A stretch of DNA of 64,000 nt from positions 992,001-1,056,000 of the forward strand of contig OZ251240.1 of the NCBI GenBank assembly GCA_965240325.2, read 5' to 3'. Both the position numbers and the translations under genes were made by a program. This document shows, one piece after another, positions 54,658 through 64,000 of the stretch (positions are counted from its first letter, which is position 1; each line of letters starts with the position of its first letter). The notes beneath the pieces were generated by a model. The model searched no databases, was not told where the DNA came from, and saw only the letters and a list, made by a program, of their open reading frames with translations. The stretch is from Rebecca billardiae RCC1528 (taxonomy: Eukaryota; Haptophyta).

Positions 54658-55965
54658 ATGGCCGCCGCGCGGCTGGCGCTCGCAGTTGCACTGCTGCAGC
54701 CCTCACCCGGCGCCTCGGCCGGTTTTTGGAAGGCCGTGCGGCACGCCGTCGGACCGCTCGGCCTTGAGACGCGCCATGTCGCCGACCCTGTGCCCGTTCT
54801 GCCCGCGGGCCTCTCGTTTGCGACCGTCGAGCTCGCGCAGCGCTCCGGTGGCGCGCGCGAGCTGGCGCGCTTCCTCTCCGAGCACTACCAGGGCGACGAC
54901 GCGTTCGCCGTGCGCCAGCCCTCCGCACGGCTACGATGGGTGCTCCGCGCCCCCGCCATGCGCGCCGACTGGGCATTGTGCGTGCGTGACCAGCGCAGCG
55001 GCGGCCGTCTGGTCGGCTTTGTCGCAGCCGTCCCGCGCGCGCTGTGGCTCGACGGCGCGCAAGTCGACGGCGTGGAGGTGTGCTTCCTCTGCGTGCACCC
55101 GGGGTACCGTGGGCGCGGGCTCACGCCGCTCCTGCTCCGCGAGCTCGCGCGCCGGCTCGCGCGCCACGGCGTGCGCGTGGCCGTGTACACGGGAAGCAAG
55201 CGACTACCCGGCGCGCTTGCTGAGGCGCGGTACTACCACCGGCCGCTGCAGCCGCTGCGGCTGGCTCGCAGCGGGTTCGTCGAGGTGGAGCCCGCCTTCG
55301 TGCACCTGTACGCGCTCCACTTCCGCCTGCCCCGCCGCACGGCCACCGCGGGCCTCAGGCCGATGCGCAAGGCCGACATCGCGCAGTGCGCGCGGCTGCT
55401 AGATAGCGCGCACGCGCGCGCGCGGCTCGGACTCCGCTACCGCTCGCCCGCCGAGCTGGCGCACTGGCTCCGGCCGCGCGCGCGCGAGCAGATGGCGGCG
55501 TACGTCGTGGACGAGCGCGCCACGGGCGCCGTCCGCGCCGTCGTCGCCTTCTCGCTCTCCACGGCCGTGCGCACCTGCGCCGCCGCGAACGCGACGCCAT
55601 CGGACCGCACGCGCGCGCCGTGGTGGGCTCGGCCAGTGTCGGCGGTGCGCGGGCTGTGGCCGCGCGCGAGCGTGCGCGGCGCAGTTCTGCACGTGCTCGC
55701 CGCGGACGCGTCGGTCGATGTGGCCGAGCTGCTCCGCGACGCCAGCGTCCTCGCGCGGCGGCGTGGCTGCCACGTCCTCAGCGCGCTCGAGTCGCACACC
55801 ACGCCGCGCGCGGCGCTCGGCGCCGCCAAGTTCCGCGAGGGCGACAACTCCCTCCACTTTTACCTGTACAACTATGGCCTCGCGGCCGTCAGGGCGGCGA
55901 TCAGAGGGCGCGGCGGCGGCGGCCCCGTGATGCCTGCGGGGAGCGTGGCGCTGATGCCCGTCTGA
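54658..55965 (+). CDS. N-myristoyltransferase-like protein with an N-terminal signal peptide
   Basis: 435 residues, single exon. The body matches glycylpeptide N-tetradecanoyltransferase: 'LSEHYQGDDAFAVR' and 'LRWVLRAPAMRADWALCV', then 'LVGFVAAVPRALWL', the acyl-CoA core 'VEVCFLCVHPGYRGRGLTPL', 'VAVYTGSKRLPG', 'RYYHRPLQPLRL' and the C-terminal 'KFREGDNSLHFYLYNYGL'. The enzyme moves myristate from CoA to N-terminal Gly. In the family the terminal carboxylate is catalytic; this protein ends about 27 residues after YLYN, somewhat longer than usual, in 'GSVALMPV'. The first 22 residues form a hydrophobic signal ending 'GASA|GFWK', like a plastid or secretory leader, whereas known enzymes are cytosolic. 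It is divergent from the 28-LRR gene, 81 bp apart. Confidence 0.85.
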   Translation: MAAARLALAVALLQPSPGASAGFWKAVRHAVGPLGLETRHVADPVPVLPAGLSFATVELAQRSGGARELARFLSEHYQGDDAFAVRQPSARLRWVLRAPAMRADWALCVRDQRSGGRLVGFVAAVPRALWLDGAQVDGVEVCFLCVHPGYRGRGLTPLLLRELARRLARHGVRVAVYTGSKRLPGALAEARYYHRPLQPLRLARSGFVEVEPAFVHLYALHFRLPRRTATAGLRPMRKADIAQCARLLDSAHARARLGLRYRSPAELAHWLRPRAREQMAAYVVDERATGAVRAVVAFSLSTAVRTCAAANATPSDRTRAPWWARPVSAVRGLWPRASVRGAVLHVLAADASVDVAELLRDASVLARRRGCHVLSALESHTTPRAALGAAKFREGDNSLHFYLYNYGLAAVRAAIRGRGGGGPVMPAGSVALMPV

Positions 55966-57480
55966 TGGCGCTCGGCCCTCAGTCGCTGAGTAATCCGCGG
56001 CGAGTCGCACTGTGTAGTCTGAGTCTCAGCGCGGACCAGCAGCCCTGTCTGTGTCAGTGTGATATGCGAATCAAGCCTCGACTACGGGCGTCGGCCAACC
56101 CGTCGGCCACAGGATGCCCACTTTCGCCCGTTCGTCGGCCAGTGGCCGACTACGACGAATAAATGAATAACTAAAGGACGATATATATATATATATATAT
56201 ATATGCCCGTTGCATACCACGTCGTTACTATATATATTCATACTTTATTTTCTTTATATATATTATCGGCGCAATATTATTCAATGTCACTCCCGGCAGA
56301 TGAACGTATGGTACCCCAACGAGGCCAACGAGGTTGGTCGACTCTGTCTGGTCATGATCTCGTCGTCAGCAGAAGCTGCTTGCAGCCGACTACTGTGCTG
56401 CAGCAGCCACCGCTCGTCCGCTCGCCGCGAGGCGCCCGCAGTCGCCGCGTCCGGGCAGACGATGGCGCTGCTGGCCGAGTGCAAGCGCGAGCCGTGGCAG
56501 AAGTAGGGGTCGTCGTGGGCGCGGGCGTGGGCGCGGTCGCGGGCGCGGGTGCGGCCGCTGACTCGCCCTCTGAGTCTCGCCGGGCTCGCCGCCTGCACCT
56601 CGCGTCCTACACTGACACTCGCCGGGCCGGCGCGCAGATGCAATATAGACATAGTCTGAATATCAGATTAACACACACACACACACACCTGCCAAACTCG
56701 GTCGAGACCGCCACTCAGGGGCTCAACAAGTCCACCAGTTGGGTCGGCCGAGCCCCGGGGCCGCCCTCTCGGACTACGACTGTGCAGAGTCGGACGACAG
56801 CATATGCCGCGCGGCGGCGTGCGCACGCGCGGCCACGCGCCGGCGCCGGCGCCGGCAGTGCCGTCTGGCGCGGCCTCCGGCGGTCCGGCCGCCGGACGGC
56901 CATCGGCCAATACCCATCGGCCAGAGATGGCTGGTCGACCGCTATCCATCGGTCGGACGATCAATAAGCGAAAGTCATATAGGTGCAATTTTAGGCCCAA
57001 GTGCTACGGCGAGACTTACTCACGTCATTATTAACAGAAGGTTACCCGCTGCTCAACTTTCGTCCCGCTGGAGCGACGTCTCGACCAATGGCGCGCGTGG
57101 GATGAAAGAAAGGTTCTCTGATTCTGATCTCGCGTAATAAAATTTCTGGCGCTGGGGCCTCAGGAACGCAGCGGGTCGTCTGGCGATCGGTCTGATTGGA
57201 CGAGTGCTGCGCGTCACCGGGCCTACACTGAGGGGCTAGCCGTGCTAGCCGCGATCGGATGCCCCACATGGTCAGCAGTGAGCAGCTGTCGTCCCGAACT
57301 CTCGAAGTACAGATCGATAGTCATCGTCGCGTGCAGCACCCCCAGGTCAGGGAGCGTGCCCCCCGCGTGCGCACGTGAGCCATGCAGGCACGCAGGTCGG
57401 ATGAGCGTCTTGGCCCTGCTGGCCGCAGGCAGCGCGTGCCGAGCCAAAAGCAAGACAGTCTGGGCTCCAGCAACAGCCCC
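55966..57480. other. Convergent spacer with microsatellites, no gene recognised
   Basis: About 1.5 kb between the ends of the myristoyltransferase-like gene (+) and the repeat-exon LRR gene (-). Holds (TA)n at 56182-56205, an AT-rich patch to 56280, and (CA)n at 56671-56688. Open frames here show no domain. Confidence 0.5.
56182..56205. repeat. (TA)n microsatellite
   Basis: About 24 bases of alternating TA. Confidence 0.92.
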
Positions 57481-60400
57481 TCAGCCCATGGCTGGCGGAA
57501 CACACCCGGGTGGGCACTTGGGCTTGACGAAACCGCCAAAGAGTAGAGTATGGCCACCGTTCAGCATCCGCTTCTGCCGCCCACGACGGATGCGCACACA
57601 CTCAGCGGGGCAAGTGACACTTGGGGTAGGTGTGGGCTTGACGTCTGGTGCTGGCGTCGGCGTCGGCGTCGGCGCCAGCCCAACCTGCACGTCGGCAGGC
57701 GCGGCGGTGGGACGGCGCAGGGGGCGAAGGCGCGCGTCGCGCGTCAAAGGGCGCGCAGTGCAAGCACGCGCCTGGAACGCTGGGCGCACTGCGCACCGGC
57801 AGGGGCGGCGGCGACGGCGGTGGCGGTGGCGGCGGCGGCGAGGGAGGAGGCGAAGGTGGTAGCGGCGGCAGCGGCGGCGGCGGCGAGGGCGGCGGCGTGG
57901 GTGGCGGTGCGTCTGGGAGCGTCGCCGGCCTGACGGCAGGATAGCCGTGCGTGCCACCCGGGTGCCACATCTGCGTGCCGAAGACATTCCTGCAAGCAAG
58001 TGTCGATGGTACCGATGCGCGGTGACGGGGTGAGGGCACAGAGGAACACGTGGCAGCGTCAGCGGCGGGCAGGGCAAGCGTGGCGCGGCGTCGGATCGCC
58101 GGGGGCACGCTAGGACAGGCTCAAAGCACGAGCGCCGCCGCCTCTCGGCCCCGCCTATTCCTCCTGCCGCACGTACATCTCATACATAAACGTCATGAGG
58201 CCGATCTCACTTGGAAGGGTGCCATCGAACGAGTTGTCGCTCACAGCCCTGCGCAGCGCGTGAGTTGCATGCACAGACGCAGAGCACTCGAGCGGGCGGT
58301 CAGGCTCGGCATGGCGAGCACCAGCTATGCGCTCGCGTGGCTGGCAAGAATATGGAGCGCCACCACCACCAGCGCCCCTGGCCGGCGCTCAGGGAATGGC
58401 CGCGCATACATCCGCTCCATAGCCGTCATGAGGCCGATCTCGCTTGGAAGGGTGCCATCGAACGAGTTCAAGGACACATCCCTGCGCAGCGTGTGGTGGC
58501 GTGCACAAACGCACAGCACACGAGCGGGCGGTCAGGCTCGGCAGGGCAAGCACCGCGCTGCGCGCTCGCGTGGCCGGCAAGACTCTGTAGCACCACCACC
58601 ACCAGCACCCCTGGCCAGCCCTCAGTGATGGTCGCGCGTACATCTGCCGCATAGCCGTCATGAGGCCGATTTCACTTGGAAGGGTGCCATCGAACGAGTT
58701 GTCATTCACCAGCCTGCGCAGCGCGTGAGTTGCATGCACAGACGCAGAGCACACGAGCGGGCGGTCAGGCTCGGCAGGGCGAGCGCCGCGATATGCGCGC
58801 GCGTGGCTGGCAAGAATATCTAGTAGCACCACCACCACCAGCACCCCTGGCCGGCCGATGGTCGCGCGTACATCTCAACCATAGCCGTCATGAGGCCGAT
58901 CTCACTTGGAAGGGTGCCGCCGAACGAGTTGTAGTTCACAGACCTGCACAGCGCGTGGTGGCGCGCACAAACACACAGCACGCGAGCGGGCGGTCAGGCT
59001 CGCGCAGGGCGAGAGCAGCGCTATGCGCTCGCGTGGCTGGCAAGAATATGTAGCACCACCACCAGCAGCACCCCTGGCCAGCCCTCAGTGATGGTCGCGC
59101 GTACATCTGCCCCAGAGCCGTCATGAGGCCGATCTCACTTGGAAGGGTGCCATCGAACGAGTTGAAGATCACCACCCTGCGCAGCGCGTGAGTTGCATGC
59201 ACAGACGCAGAGCACACGAGCGGGCGGTCAGGCCCAGCAGGGCGAGCACCTCGCCGCGCGCTCGCGTGGCTGGCAAGACTCTGTAGCACCACCACCACCA
59301 CCACCCCTGGCCCGCAATCAGTGATGGTCGCGCGTACATCGACTGCAGAGCCGTCATGAGGCCGATCTCACTTGGAAGGTTGCCATCGAACGAGTTGAAG
59401 TGCGCATACCTGCGCAACGCGTGGTGGCGTGCACAAGCGCATAGCACGCGAGTAGGCAGTCAGGCTCGGCAGGGCGAGCGCTGCGATGTGCGCGCGCGTG
59501 GCTGGCAAGAATATCTAGTAGCACCACCACCAGCAGCACCCCTGGTCTGCCCTGGGTGATGGTCGCGCGTACATCTCCGTCAGAGCCGCCAAGGTGCCGA
59601 TCTCACTTGGAAGGGTGCCATCGAACGAGTTGGTATTCACACCGCTGCGCAGCGCGTGGTGGCATGCACAAACGCACAGCGCACGCATGGGCGGTCAGGC
59701 TCGGCAGGGCGAGCGCAGCGATGTGCGCGCGCATGGCTGGCAAGAATATCTAGTAGCACCACCACCAGCAGCACCCCTGGCCGGCCGATGGTCGCGCGTA
59801 CATCTCAACCATAGCCGTCATGAGGCCGATCTCACTTGGAAGGGTGCCGCCGAACGAGTTGTCGACCGCAGACCTGCGCAGCGCGTGAGTTGCATGCACA
59901 CACTCGCAGCACACGAGCGGGTGGTCAGGCTCGGCAGGGCGAGCGCCGCGATATGCGCGCGCGTGGCTGGCAAGAATATCTAGTAGCACCACCACCACCA
60001 GCACCCCTGGCCAGCACTCGGTGCATGGTCGCGCGTACATCCGCGACAGAGCCGTCAGGAGGCCGATCTCGCTTGGAAGGGTGCCAGAGAACGAGTTGGA
60101 GTCCAAAGACCTGCGCAGCCGGAGTGGCGTGCACAAACGCACAGCGCACGCGTGGGCGGTCAGGCTCGCGCAGGGAGAGCGCCGCGCTGTGTGCTCGCGT
60201 GGCTGGCAAGAATATGTAGCACCGCCACCCCCCAGCACCTCTGGCCCGCGCTCAGTGATGGTCGCGCGTACATGTACGTCAGAGCCGTCATGAGGCCGAT
60301 CTCACTTGGAAGGGTGCCATCGAAAAAGTTGGATGGCGAATTCCTGCGCAGCGCGTGGTGGCGTGCACAAACGCATAGCACGTGAGTGGGCGGTCAGGCT

Positions 60401-61988
60401 CGGCAGGGCGAGCGCCTCGCTGTGCGCTCGCGTGGCTGGCAAGAATATGTAGCATCGCCACCACCCCCAGCACCTCTGGCCCGCGCTCAGTGATGGTCGC
60501 GCGTACATCAGCACCATAGCCGTCAGGAGGCCGATCTCGCTTGGAAGGGTGCCAGAGAACGAGTTGGCGAACACAGTCCTGCACAGCGCGTGAGTTGCAT
60601 GCACACACGCAGAGCACACGAGCGGGCGGTCAGGCTCGGCAGGACGAGCGCCGCGATATGCGCGCGCGTGGCTGGCAAGAATATCTAGTAGCACCACCAT
60701 CACCAGCAGCACCCCTGGCCGGCCGATGGTCGCGCGTACATCTCAACAATAGCAGTCATGAGGCCGATCTCACTTGGAAGGGTGCCATCGAACGAGTTCA
60801 AGTTCACAGACCTGCACAGCGCGTGGTGGCGCGCACAAACACACAGCACGCGAGCGGGCGGTCAGGCTCGCGCAGGGAGAGCGCCGCGCTGTGTGCTCGC
60901 GTGGCTGGCAAGAATATGTAGCACCGCCACCCCCAGCACCTCTGTCCCGCGCTCAGTGATGGTCGCGCGTACATGTACGTCAGAGCCGTCATGAGGCCGA
61001 TCTCACTTGGAAGGGTGCCATCGAAAGAGTTGGATCGCAATTTCCTGCGCAGCGCGTGGTGGCGTGCACAAACGCATAGCACGTGAGTGGGCGGTCAGGC
61101 TCGGCAGGGCAAGCGCCTCGCTGTGCGCTCGCGTGGCTGGCAAGAATATGTAGCACCGCCACCCCCAGCACCTCTGGCCCGCGCTCAGTGATGGTCGCGC
61201 GTACATGTACGTCAGAGCCGTCATGGTGCCGATCTCACTTGGAAGGGTGCCAAACAAGTTTTCGGTCACAGTCCTGCGCAACGAGTGGCGTGCGAACACA
61301 GCGGGCAGGCAAGGACGGAGAAGCCGCGTCAGCGCACGCTGCCCGTTCGTCGCAGCTGCCTACTGCCAGGCGACCGCACGACTGCGTGCAGAAGCGCACG
61401 GCGCGAGCCCTGCTGCTGTGGCCGTCTCGGTTGGTTGGTCGCAGAGGACACGTGCAGTCTCGCACTGGTGCGCGTCCTATCGCCGCTGCGTGCTCATTGG
61501 CTGGCTGGCTGGCTGCCCCCGCGCGCGCCGCGCCGTGCGCGTACAGCTCGGTCAGGGCGGTCAGCGTCCCGATCTCAGTTGGCATCGTGCCAGTGAGGCC
61601 TGAAAAGTCCTCCTGCGCACGTGCGACGCACGCGCGGCGAGTCGCAGATGGTGGGCCAGGCGACCGTGTGGCGAGCGCGTCATCACTCCTCGCGGCAGCG
61701 CATGCCGATTGCCGTCGCACGCATGTGCGGCATGGCCGCTCGCCGGCTCGCGCGCCATGAGCCAAGGTTTGCCGCGCCGTCGCGATGGGCGCGGGCGCCT
61801 CGCGCACGCGCGACAGCCGCGACACGCACATTGATGCTTGTGCACGCAGCCGGGCTGGCGATGCAGTTCGTGTAAGCGGTGCTGGTCTCGAAAGGGACGG
61901 CGGCAGCCGCGCCCGACGCCAGCAGACTTATCGTCACGAGCGCGACACCCATGGCATGCCGCAGCCCCGTCGTCACGCTGGTGGGCAT
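57481..61988 (-). CDS. Secreted LRR/proline-rich protein with 15 tandem single-repeat exons
   Basis: 18 proposed exons, 542 residues. Exon 1 (61988..61830) encodes a signal peptide 'MGVALVTISLLASGAAAA' and a short Cys-containing cap. Fifteen LRR exons follow: 61612..61545 (68 nt), 61273..61205 (69 nt), then thirteen of exactly 72 nt ending at 61044, 60811, 60578, 60343, 60110, 59873, 59644, 59409, 59176, 58943, 58713, 58481 and 58248. Each encodes one 24-residue LRR with core 'NSFDGTLPSEIGLMTA' and is phase 2 on both sides, split AT|G. Exon 57989..57797 gives 'MNVFGTQMWHPGGTHG' and a Pro-rich run (PPPSPPPP); exon 57684..57481 gives a (TP)n stretch and a four-Cys tail. The layout recalls LRR-extensins. 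No membrane anchor. The Met upstream at 62153 is an alternative start. Confidence 0.82.
58177..61273 (-). repeat. Tandem array of 14 exon-plus-intron units, 227-238 bp each
   Basis: Fourteen units consist of a 72-nt LRR exon (69 nt in the first) and an intron of about 155-166 bp. Intron sequences are nearly the same from unit to unit (shared GGTGGTGGTGCTA, GCCTGACCGCCC, TGTGCGTTTGTGCACGCC). Three intron subtypes differ at the bases next to GTGCTAC and recur in a mosaic order along the array. A fifteenth exon (61612..61545) is diverged and separated by a longer unrelated intron. Confidence 0.93.
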
Positions 61989-62160
61989 GGGCCTTGATGC
62001 GGCTGAAAGATGGTCGCGTGCAGATCTGGCGCACCGGCGCGGAGGCACCCGCCCTCGGCCCTCGCAGGTCGCCGCGAAGATTCTACTAGGTGCGGCAACG
62101 CGCCAGCACTCACCTGTTGCGCCGGTCTGTTTTGTGGCGGTGTCGTTGTGCACTACTGTT

Positions 62161-62297
62161 TACTAAGAATAAGAGACGCACACAGCTCATCAGGCAGGCG
62201 AGATTGACGCCCGCCAACTGTTGGCGGGCTACGGCCCTTGGGCGGGCGTCATCAATCTCGCCTGCCTGAGCTGTGTGCGTCTATAATATTCTTAGTA
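62161..62297. mobile_element. 137-bp foldback element (MITE-like)
   Basis: TACTAAGAAT at the left end pairs with ATTCTTAGTA at the right end. Inside, AGACGCACACAGCTC and AGGCAGGCGAGATTG pair with their complements on the right arm, with only short bulges, leaving a loop of about 25 bases that itself holds a GCCCGCC/GGCGGGC stem. Nearly the whole element is one hairpin. It lies about 170 bp upstream of the start codon of the repeat-exon LRR gene. No transposase is present; a MITE or a structured transcript are both possible. Confidence 0.65.
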
Positions 62298-62967
62298 AGC
62301 TGTGTTGGATCATGGTTGGATTATATTGCGTCAATCACGCCTGCTGCATGAACCAAGCGTGCACGTTAAATAATCAGCGCATAGGAAATCACGCCTTAAC
62401 CAACATAACCAAGTTGAAAGTGTGCACGTTAAAGCACGTATGATTTAATAACGACATAGGTCGTAAAGTATTGAGAGTTGAGACGACGACGGCTCAAGGT
62501 CTCCTGATTCGTCGCAATGGCCCTTTTCCCTTATGGCGGGCTATTATATTCCCCCCCGTGACGACGATTCAGGAGAACCCGCCGATGTGCGGCTTGTTGT
62601 CGTATGGGGGGGGTTGGGTTTTGTATATGGGGGGGGTAAAACCACCCCTCGCGGAGAGGCTCAGGGACGGACGCAAAGATGGGCATGCACTCCCCTCCGG
62701 CCCTCGCCGTCGAGCGGTCGAGGACAATCCGGAGGACGCCCGTGTCGGTATGGCACCCGCTGGGGCCGGGTCGCCGCGGCCGCACATGCTCGCGCAAGGC
62801 GCCTTTGAAAATGATGACCCCAAACGACCCCAGCCCAAAACTAACCCGGGGGGCGCGTGCGCACGCACGGCGCGGGCTTCGTCTGGGCAGCCTGCGACCA
62901 TAAGCAGCCTGGCAGCAGTGCGTCGGCCGTCGTGGTGAACCGATGATCCATCTGATGCGGCTGCGGC
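62298..62967. other. Intergenic stretch, no gene
   Basis: The left 170 bp are AT-rich with two copies of GTGCACGTTAAA (about 62360 and 62422). Two runs of seven to eight G and one of eight C occur at 62550-62640. Right of this the sequence is GC-rich and open on the minus strand, without a recognisable domain. Confidence 0.5.
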
Positions 62968-64000
62968 TCACGCTGACGAGGGCGGCGCCTCCGACGCCGC
63001 GGACGGGCCTCCGGGCAGGGGGCTGCCTTCGGCTTCGGCCCACGCCTCGCCAAGCGCGGAGGCGAAGAGCGCGATCGCGCCAAGCGTGCCGCGCCCGTCC
63101 GAGCGCGCCGCGGCCGCGAACGCGCGGCGCGCGAGATCGCGATCTCGTCGCAGCAGCGCGACGACGGCGGCGAGCAGCGGGCGGCGGAGCACCGCGTCGG
63201 TGACGGCGGCGTGCGCGGGCACCCAGCCGGTCGGGCTGAGCGCGCGCGCCGCCGAGCCGCTCAGCGCCGCGCTCGCCTCGGTCGGCAGCCCGTCGAGCAG
63301 CCACGGCACGAGCGCGGCCGTGTGCTCGGCCGGCGCGGCGCACGCGGCGCGCAGCGCGCGCAGCCGCGCGTAGGGGTGGACGACGTCCGCGCAGAGCACG
63401 GCGGCCGCAAGCTCCGCAGCAGAGGGTGCGTGGGTGCGCGTCGCGTGCGCGACGTCCGCGTCGCGCGCCCCGCCGGCTGTCGTCGGCCACCCGTGCGCGC
63501 CGCTGCGCGCGCGCGGCTGCGGCTGCGCCAGCAGCAGGCCGCCGTCCGCAAGCGCGCCGAGCGCCCAGCGTGCCTCGGCCCCGAGTGGCAAGCAGCCGTC
63601 ACGCAGCGCGCGCGAGAGGGCCTCGCGCGCCCTGAGCTGCGCCGCCGAGAGCGGCGGCGGCAGGCGGCGCGCGAACGCGTGATTCGACGTCGGTCGCAGC
63701 ACGATCTCGAGTGAGCCGAGATCGACGGGTGCGTCCACGCCCTCGGCGGCGGCGGCGTTGGCGTCGGCGGCGGCCTCGCCGACGGCAGGCTGACGAGGGC
63801 GGGCGCGGGCAGCTCGGGCAGAGCCGTCGGCGCGCGCGCCGCGCTCGGCGTCGGCGTCGGCGCGGCCGGACGCCTCGAGCACGAAGGTGGCAATCTCCTG
63901 CGGCGGCGCGGCGAGCGCGCGCGACCACGCGCGCAGCGGCGGCGCGCGCGGCGTCGCGCCGCGCCACGCGTCGACGAGCGCGCACACGCCCGCCTCGTCC
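62968..64000 (-). CDS. Unknown alanine-rich protein, 5' end off the right edge
   Basis: A minus-strand frame enters from beyond the window and ends at the TGA at 62968-62970, giving at least 343 residues in this exon. It is Ala/Leu/Arg-rich and predicted helical, with segments such as 'VCALVDAWRGATPRAPPLRA' and 'AAVLCADVVHPYARLRALRA'. The strongly amphipathic helices 'EHTAALVPWLLDGLP' and 'AVLRRPLLAAVVALLRRD' suggest a helical-repeat or pentatricopeptide/armadillo-like scaffold, but I recognise no family. No Met start is available inside the window except non-ATG codons, so the gene is taken as partial. Confidence 0.5.
   Translation of the reverse strand, partial: DEAGVCALVDAWRGATPRAPPLRAWSRALAAPPQEIATFVLEASGRADADAERGARADGSARAARARPRQPAVGEAAADANAAAAEGVDAPVDLGSLEIVLRPTSNHAFARRLPPPLSAAQLRAREALSRALRDGCLPLGAEARWALGALADGGLLLAQPQPRARSGAHGWPTTAGGARDADVAHATRTHAPSAAELAAAVLCADVVHPYARLRALRAACAAPAEHTAALVPWLLDGLPTEASAALSGSAARALSPTGWVPAHAAVTDAVLRRPLLAAVVALLRRDRDLARRAFAAAARSDGRGTLGAIALFASALGEAWAEAEGSPLPGGPSAASEAPPSSA

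Noticed and set aside
58177-61612. CRISPR-like appearance of regularly spaced repeats
   Set aside because: The spaced conserved blocks are 72-nt exons coding LRRs with GT-AG borders, the intervening sequences are nearly identical rather than unique spacers, and the context is a spliced eukaryotic gene.

Overview
The window reads as nuclear DNA of a GC-rich eukaryotic alga with a secondary, membrane-wrapped plastid. A haptophyte is the best guess, but this is inferred from style and no marker gene proves it. Supporting signs are spliced genes with small GC-rich introns (about 50-390 bp, mostly GTGCGY...CAG), an IF-1 and a glutaredoxin that start with a hydrophobic signal peptide ending at an AxA/F-type plastid-targeting junction, plastid-type HemB and IF-3, and typical eukaryotic genes (kinesin, Timeless/Tof1, Vps52, UBX, ADCK2, N-myristoyltransferase). 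Because introns are so GC-rich that they often lack stops, long open frames run through introns and on both strands; most of them are not genes.

Layout. 1-7.6 kb: a WD40 protein cut by the left edge (-), a PhyH-type dioxygenase (-), a glutaredoxin-like plastid protein (+) and HemB (-). 7.8-8.7 kb: plastid IF-3 (+). 8.7-16.4 kb: no gene recognised; microsatellites, a tRNA-like element, and a large repeat island (10.85-15.8 kb) made of a duplicated composite unit, one copy of which holds about 3.8 kb of two satellite arrays. 16.5-25.7 kb: a small membrane protein (-) and a roughly 2530-residue kinesin with an extraordinary alanine-rich tail (+). 25.7-28.4 kb: a repeat region with 273-bp direct repeats and a tandem hairpin array. 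28.4-49.7 kb: ribonuclease-inhibitor-like LRR protein (+), PrmC (-), UBX protein (+), Timeless (+), alpha/beta hydrolase (-), ADCK2-like kinase (+), Vps52 (-), MIT-like protein (-) and plastid IF-1 (+). 50.7-62 kb: a 28-repeat LRR membrane protein (-), an N-myristoyltransferase with a signal peptide (+), and a secreted LRR/proline-rich protein built from 15 one-repeat exons (-). 62.2-64 kb: a foldback element and an unknown gene cut by the right edge (-).

Functionally the genes are mostly unrelated housekeeping genes, often arranged as divergent pairs with 81-270 bp between start codons. HemB, IF-3, IF-1 and possibly PrmC and the glutaredoxin-like protein serve the plastid. The most unusual locus is the LRR gene at 57.5-62.0 kb. 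Fourteen tandem, nearly identical exons each encode one LRR, and their variation is concentrated in the predicted ligand-facing strand residues at the exon ends, while the exon core and the introns are nearly constant. All these exons have the same phase, so any subset could be spliced together in frame.
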